This document shows positions 58,944 through 64,000 of a DNA stretch of 64,000 bases, piece by piece. The first letter of the stretch is position 1, and each line of letters begins with the position of its first letter. The stretch covers positions 44,759,039-44,823,038 of the forward strand of contig OX359266.1 of assembly GCA_947179155.2 (NCBI GenBank), read 5' to 3'. This DNA is from Hedera helix (lineage: Eukaryota > Streptophyta > Magnoliopsida > Apiales > Araliaceae). The position numbers were made by a program, and so were the translations under genes. Below the pieces are notes generated by a model. That model ran no database searches and was not told the DNA's origin. It saw nothing but the letters and a program-made list of their open reading frames with translations.

Positions 58944-60680
58944 ATGGCATCTGGAAATCAAGAGGTTAACTATGGAATGCCTGAAGCAAATGTAGCCGAG
59001 AATCAAGAGGCCCCAAACAATCCTCCTGCCAACTCAGGAAATAATGTTCCTGATAACATGATGAACGATGGATTCTTTAGGAATTTCATGCAGTTCATAC
59101 AGAATCAAGGAAGAGGAAATCCAGTCAATAATAACGGTAGAAACGCTGGCAATTTGAGGATGGTCACTGTTAAGCAATTTAAAGAATTAGGACCACCTGA
59201 ATTCCACGGGAAGCCTGACCAACTCAAAGCGGAGGCATGGCTAAAGCAGACGACAAAAATACTTGATGTCTTACAATGCGCTGATGATCAGAAGGTGTCA
59301 TTTGCCACTTTTATGTTACGAGGTGAGGCGGACCATTGGTGGGAAGCGGTAAAACGTATCCAACCTTCAGCACTCGAAATGTCTTGGACAGAATTCGAAG
59401 AACTGTTTAACGAGAAGTATTTCCCAGAAAGCATCCGCCATATGAAAGAGGTGGAATTCATTAAGCTGGAGCAGGGAAACATGACAGTCTCCCAATATGA
59501 AGCCAAGTTTGCCGAGTTATCTCGCTTTGCCACCCATCTTGTGGATGACGAAGCACGAATGAGTCGGATGTTCCTAAGAGGTTTGAGATTCAAAATTCGT
59601 CAACAACTTAGCTCTCATAAATTTAGTTTGTATTCAGATGTTGTAGATAGGGCTCAAAGGGTGGAGCAAACAGATGAAACATTGCAGCCAAGAGTTAATG
59701 ATCAGCATAGAGAAAGGAGTGACAACAACCACAGGAACGAGAACCATCGAGGAGGTAACCAACACTTCGGTGGTAATTCCATACCAAATAACAGAAGAGG
59801 AGAATCTAGTGGGAACAATTTCAAAAGAAAGAGATTCCATAATAATTATGGAAGGGCACCAGCACCAGTACCAACACCAGCACCGACCCCAGTTTCAAGG
59901 GGAGAAGATCGACCACCAGTGAGATGCTATAGGTGTGGTCAGGAAGGTCACATCAGCCCAAACTGTACACTGCAGTCCAAAAAGTGCTACAGTTGTGGGA
60001 AAGAGGGTCATCTTGCGCGGTTCTGTCCTGCCACAAAATCAAGTCCAGCTGCAATGATGATACCAAAAGCTAGCGCGGATAAGGGAAAATCTGTAGTTCA
60101 AGGGAGAGCTTTTGTTGTGACATCCCAAATGGCGCGAAACTCGAACGAGGTGATAACCGGTAAGCTATTCATAAATTCTCGTGAAGTCTACGCTTTGTTA
60201 GATACTGGCTCTACCCATTCTTTTATCTCACCTGCATGTGCTCAGCGTTTAAACTTAACTCCTGAAAACTTGGACTTTGACTTATCAGTTGAAACCCCAT
60301 TAGGAGAAATGACCATTACATCTACTGTCTATAAATCTTGCCTAGTTCAAATCAACAATCTCACATTACCTGTTGACCTTATTTCTTTGGAGATGCATGA
60401 ATTTGATGTGATTTTAGGAATTGATTGGTTGACTACCCATCATGCTAAAATTGATTGTTTTCATAAGATTATTAGTTTTCATATTCCTAATCAACCTGTC
60501 ATGCAAATTCAAGCAACTAAACCATTGAAATCTATAACTGTTATTTCTAGCCATAAAGCCATTCGTTTATTGAAAAACGGATGTCAAGCCTTTTTAGCTC
60601 ATGTCACTGATTTGAACAAAAACACGTCAAACTTGAATGATATTCCCATTGTTAATGAGTTTCCTGACGTTTTTTTCTGA
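58944..60680 (+). CDS. Gag-protease polyprotein of element A
   Basis: A 578-residue intact frame. The gag core spans about 76-245 (LGPPEFHGK, GEADHWWEAV and FNEKYFPES are landmarks) and forms the capsid. A basic, Asn-rich linker and a Pro-Ala repeat (305-316) follow. Two CCHC zinc knuckles bind RNA: 328-341 (C328, C331, H336, C341) and 348-361 (C348, C351, H356, C361). The aspartic protease domain runs from about 402, with catalytic D420-T-G and the DVILGIDWL motif at 488-496. The frame ends after NEFPDVFF at a stop next to seven T, at the protease/reverse transcriptase border; element B shares this break. The ATG follows the primer site by about 190 bases. It is probably functional as gag-protease. 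Confidence 0.92.
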   Translation: MASGNQEVNYGMPEANVAENQEAPNNPPANSGNNVPDNMMNDGFFRNFMQFIQNQGRGNPVNNNGRNAGNLRMVTVKQFKELGPPEFHGKPDQLKAEAWLKQTTKILDVLQCADDQKVSFATFMLRGEADHWWEAVKRIQPSALEMSWTEFEELFNEKYFPESIRHMKEVEFIKLEQGNMTVSQYEAKFAELSRFATHLVDDEARMSRMFLRGLRFKIRQQLSSHKFSLYSDVVDRAQRVEQTDETLQPRVNDQHRERSDNNHRNENHRGGNQHFGGNSIPNNRRGESSGNNFKRKRFHNNYGRAPAPVPTPAPTPVSRGEDRPPVRCYRCGQEGHISPNCTLQSKKCYSCGKEGHLARFCPATKSSPAAMMIPKASADKGKSVVQGRAFVVTSQMARNSNEVITGKLFINSREVYALLDTGSTHSFISPACAQRLNLTPENLDFDLSVETPLGEMTITSTVYKSCLVQINNLTLPVDLISLEMHEFDVILGIDWLTTHHAKIDCFHKIISFHIPNQPVMQIQATKPLKSITVISSHKAIRLLKNGCQAFLAHVTDLNKNTSNLNDIPIVNEFPDVFF

Positions 60681-60806
60681 GGAACTTTCTGGCTTACCCC
60701 AAACCGTGAAATTGAATTCTGTATCGATCTTGAACCCGGCACTAAGCCCATTTTTAAAGTCCCATACCAAATGGCCCCCATAGAACACCAAGAGTTGAAA
60801 GTTTAA
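60681..60806 (+). pseudogene. Broken protease/reverse transcriptase linker of element A
   Basis: Between the two frames lie about 125 bases that still match the start of the reverse transcriptase region in fragments (REIEFCIDLEPGTKP, then MAPIEHQELKV) but in shifted frames with stops, the last a TAA at 60804. Near 60840 the sequence jumps to the RNase H connection. The catalytic palm and thumb are missing altogether. Confidence 0.8.
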
Positions 60807-60986
60807 TTACTAGATATCGGTATCATTCATTCTAGTACAAAACTTATATCGAGCGAGGAATGCGAGAAGAGTTTTCAAGAACTCAAGAGGAGACTTGTTT
60901 CAGCTCCTGTTCTGACCATACCATCAGGATCAGGAGAATTTGTTATCTACAGCGATGCTTCTGGCAAAGGTCTAGGCTGTGTCCTT

Positions 60987-62894
60987 ATGCAACATGGAAA
61001 GGTTATAGCCTATGCCTCTCGACAACTCAAAGATTATGAGAAAAATTATCCTACTCATGATCTAGAGTTGGCAGCAGTCGTTTTCGCGTTGAAGATCTGG
61101 AGACACTACTTGTACGGAGAAAAAGTGGATATCTATACGGATCATAAAAGTCTCAAGTATTTCTTCACCCAGAAGGAACTCAACATGCGACAACGACGTT
61201 GGCTTGAGCTGTTAAAGGATTATGACCACACAATCCAGTATCACCCGGGAAAGGCGAACGTTGTAGCTGACGCTTTGAGCAGAAAATCTTATGCAAGTAC
61301 AAGTGCACTGCTGACAACACAAAAGTGTATTTTGTACGACTTGCAAAAGATGGAGATAGAGCTAAAGACACCAGGGACCCGCTCGAAGATTGCTCACGTG
61401 CGAGTAGAACAAACTTTAATCGATAAAATTAAAGCTGCTCAAGCTACCGATCCGGAACTGATAAACATGATAAAGAAAGTACAAGAAGGTGCTATTCCCG
61501 AAGCAAGAATCGACGAGAAAGGAATACTTCGAGTCAACTCTCGACTCTGTGTTCCTAACGATCCTGAATTAAAACATAAAATCATGATGGAGGCACACAA
61601 CACGCCGTTTGCAATCCACCCAGGAGGTACCAAGATGTATCGAGATCTTCGACATACATTTTGGTGGAACAATATGAAAAGAGAGATTGCGGAGTTTATC
61701 TCAAGGTGCCTAACTTGTCAACGTGTCAAGGCAGAGCATCAAGTTCCTAAAGGTCCATTACAATCACTTGAAGTTCCCGAATGGAAGTGGGAACACATCA
61801 ATATGGACTTCGTGACGGGTCTTCCAAAAGTTTCTCAAGGCTTGGATGCAATTTGGGTGATCGTAGATAGATTGACCAAATCTGCTCATTTCTTGCCTAT
61901 ACGAGAAAACTTTTCACTTGAACGTCTTGCCGGTATGTACATAAATGAGATCGTGAGATTGCATGGCATGCCAGTTTCCATAGTTTCTGATCGAGATCCT
62001 AGATTCACTTCACGCTTTTGGATCAGTCTACAAAAAGCTATGGGCACTGAACTACGTTTTAGTTCTGCATACCATCCTCAAACGGACGGACAATCGGAAA
62101 GGACGATCCAGACCCTCGAAGATCTTTTGAGACTTTGTGTATTAGACTTCAAAGGAAGTTGGGATAAGTACTTGCCATTGGTGGAATTTTCTTACAACAA
62201 CAGTTACCAAGCAAGCATAGGCATGGCTCCATTCGAGGCTTTGTATGGAAGGAAGTGTCGCTCTCCAATATGTTGGAATGAGGTAGGAGAAGCAAAATTG
62301 TTGGGACCCGAGTTGGTACGCTTGACGACCGAAAAGATCCAAATGATCCGACAACGAATACAGACCGCACAAGAACGACAAAAGAGTTATGCTGATCTTC
62401 ATCGGAGAGACGAAAGTTTCAACGTCGGAGATCATGTATTCTTACGTGTTTCTCCATGGAAAGGGGTTACGAGATTCGGAAAGAGAGGAAAGCTCAACCC
62501 TCGATTTATTGGCCCATTTGAAATCCTCGATCGAATAGGAACCGTAGCCTACAGACTAGCCCTACCACCAAGTATGTCTCGCATCCATAACGTTTTTCAC
62601 ATATCTATGTTACGTAAATATGTGAAGGACCCAAACCACGTCATTGAGTTAGAACCAGACGTTATAGCAGAGGATTTAACATACGAGGAGGTACCTGTTA
62701 AGATCCTGGATAAGAAGGAGCAGATCCTACGCTCAAAGGTTATACCTCAAGTTAAGGTTTTATGGAGGAACCAAGATACTGAGGAAATGACCTGGGAGCT
62801 AGAATCTGAGATGAAATCTAAGTATCCTTACCTCTTCGATATGTCAGGTACGTCAATTTCGGGGACGAAATTTCATAAGGAGGGGAGGTTGTAA
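60987..62894 (+). CDS. RNase H-integrase polyprotein fragment of element A
   Basis: 635 residues from the first Met. The frame is open from 60807, and the first RNase H aspartate (SDASG, codon 60954-60956) lies upstream of this Met, so the Met is probably not the native N-terminus. RNase H: E27, D52. Integrase: zinc ligands H204, H211, C241, C244 and catalytic D274, D335, E371. The C-terminal core and chromodomain-like tail (570-617) follow. It would cut RNA in hybrids and insert cDNA. The protein differs from that of B at only about ten positions. It lacks a fused reverse transcriptase, so it depends on another source of that activity. Confidence 0.9.
   Translation: MQHGKVIAYASRQLKDYEKNYPTHDLELAAVVFALKIWRHYLYGEKVDIYTDHKSLKYFFTQKELNMRQRRWLELLKDYDHTIQYHPGKANVVADALSRKSYASTSALLTTQKCILYDLQKMEIELKTPGTRSKIAHVRVEQTLIDKIKAAQATDPELINMIKKVQEGAIPEARIDEKGILRVNSRLCVPNDPELKHKIMMEAHNTPFAIHPGGTKMYRDLRHTFWWNNMKREIAEFISRCLTCQRVKAEHQVPKGPLQSLEVPEWKWEHINMDFVTGLPKVSQGLDAIWVIVDRLTKSAHFLPIRENFSLERLAGMYINEIVRLHGMPVSIVSDRDPRFTSRFWISLQKAMGTELRFSSAYHPQTDGQSERTIQTLEDLLRLCVLDFKGSWDKYLPLVEFSYNNSYQASIGMAPFEALYGRKCRSPICWNEVGEAKLLGPELVRLTTEKIQMIRQRIQTAQERQKSYADLHRRDESFNVGDHVFLRVSPWKGVTRFGKRGKLNPRFIGPFEILDRIGTVAYRLALPPSMSRIHNVFHISMLRKYVKDPNHVIELEPDVIAEDLTYEEVPVKILDKKEQILRSKVIPQVKVLWRNQDTEEMTWELESEMKSKYPYLFDMSGTSISGTKFHKEGRL
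62877..62889 (+). other. Polypurine tract of element A
   Basis: aaggaggggaggt immediately before the 3' LTR start at 62890, overlapping the end of the integrase frame. Confidence 0.85.
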
Positions 62895-64000
62895 GACCCC
62901 GAATTTTATGAAATACAAAATTTAATTTTTCTTCATATATATATTTTTTTGAAACAGTAAGTGGTTAAATTAACAAAATTAAAAGTTAAGAATGTTATGT
63001 GCAAATTTTATTTTGTCGGATAATATTCGCTTTGTCAGGGAATATTCGTTTGGTCGGGGAATATTCGTGCCGTACGACGGCGCCGAAATAATAAATTATT
63101 GGGGGACCCCACAACGGAATATTTGTCGGATATAGAAAACGACAGAAGTAACCTTTTTAAATAAAAATAGTCAACGGAACTGTTAAAATACCGGTGATAA
63201 AAGAATAGTAGCATACGGTAGTTTATGGTATTTTCTGTAGCACACGGTACTCTACAGTAACACACGGTATTGCATAGTGTCTCATATTATTGGTCTGATA
63301 ATTGACACCGTAACTGTTACGCATCATTTCATCGATAATTGTCACTGCATAATATTTTATATTATCAATTCAATAATTGTTGTTACACAGTATTTTGCAT
63401 TATTGATTTAATAATTGTCATTACACTGTATTTTATATCATTGAGTCAATAATTGTTGTTGCACTGTTTTTAAAATTATTGAACCTAATAATTGTCACAG
63501 TAACATATGCACAGTAATTCACATTATTGAATCAATAATTGTCATTACACAGTAACGTATGCTTTATTTTACATTATTGTTATCTCTATTATGATGTTAT
63601 TTAAACAGTTGTATTTCATTAATTTATTGACTTGATATCTAAGAGCTAACTATACTGTATTTATAACAATTAGTCATAATAATTGAATTGATAAAGTTAT
63701 TTGTTTATAATATAAAGTTAGGTGATTATTAGGTGATATGAAATGAATGGTGTAGATTAAAGTGTGAATTATTGTTGAATAATTGAATTGATTTGTTTAT
63801 AATATAAAGTTAGGTGATTATTAGGTGATATGAAATGAATGGTGTAGATTAAAGTGTGAATTATTGTTGAATAATTAAATTGATTTGTTTATAATATAAA
63901 GTTAGGTGATTATTAGGTGATATGAAATGAATGGTGTAGATTAAAGATAATATAATATTTGAAATGGATGGTGTAGATTAAAAGGTGATCTTTAAATGAA
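62890..64000 (+). repeat. 3' LTR of element A (partial)
   Basis: It begins tgtaagaccccg and is cut by the window end after 1111 bp, inside the 92-bp repeat array. Compared with the 5' LTR there are a few differences, for example ggataatatt against ggacaatatt and a changed TA/T run near the start. Confidence 0.92.

Larger units (their letters stand above)
55733..64000 (+). mobile_element. Element A: non-autonomous Ty3/gypsy (Tekay-like) retrotransposon, 3' LTR cut by window end
   Basis: 5' LTR 55733-58743 (3011 bp), exact tRNA-iMet primer site, gag-protease frame, reverse transcriptase deletion, RNase H-integrase frame, polypurine tract, and a 3' LTR from 62890 of which 1111 bp are visible. 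The visible part of the two LTRs differs at only a few positions, so insertion is recent. The left flanking 5-mer is tgatg; the right one lies outside the window. Unlike B, gag is complete here. Confidence 0.92.

Overview
The window is nuclear DNA from a flowering plant, most likely a eudicot. It is very AT-rich, has no operons or Shine-Dalgarno sites, and consists mostly of LTR retrotransposons, MITEs and microsatellites around three small intronless genes. I cannot name the species from the sequence. The three host genes are: an ATL-type membrane RING-H2 ubiquitin ligase (minus strand, 1788-2471); a 100-residue protein with a KEN box and a cyclin-type destruction box (plus, 24571-24873); and a secreted peptide precursor with four exact 22-residue repeats, each opening with a CLE-like R-x-V-P-x-G-P core (plus, 45028-45489). 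They are far apart and show no sign of working together.

Layout. 1-5.9 kb: intergenic DNA, the RING-H2 gene and small foldback elements. 5.9-18.4 kb: an old minus-strand LTR of a Tekay/Del-like Ty3/gypsy family (S1), split by a very young nested copy of the same family (element B, 7594-16988, GTTAT target duplications). 19.05-21.99 kb: a plus-strand solo LTR (S2, ATATA duplications) whose promoter block is unlike its relatives. 22-27.7 kb: AT-rich DNA, the KEN/D-box gene and a hairpin MITE. 27.8-37.7 kb: element C, minus strand, with a very long LTR, a decayed gag and no pol. 37.7-39.7 kb: a decayed LTR of the first family holding a 709-bp hAT-type insertion. 40.4-44.9 kb: a foldback tandem array interrupted by element D (40474-44386, 501-bp LTRs, ATTAT duplications, gag only). 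45.0-45.5 kb: the CLE-like gene. 45.5-55.7 kb: gene-free DNA with several MITEs. 55.7 kb to the end: element A, plus strand, same family as B, cut off by the window end in its 3' LTR.

Main message. None of the four LTR elements with internal sequence encodes a complete replication machinery. A and B share one internal deletion that removes the reverse transcriptase domain but leaves RNase H and integrase open. B has also replaced most of gag with about 0.5 kb of unrelated open reading frame. C and D have gag only. Nearly identical LTRs in B, and close ones in A and D, mean these defective elements moved recently and were presumably helped in trans. The CLE-like tetrarepeat precursor is the most interesting host gene. 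All function calls come from reading motifs; no database search was possible.
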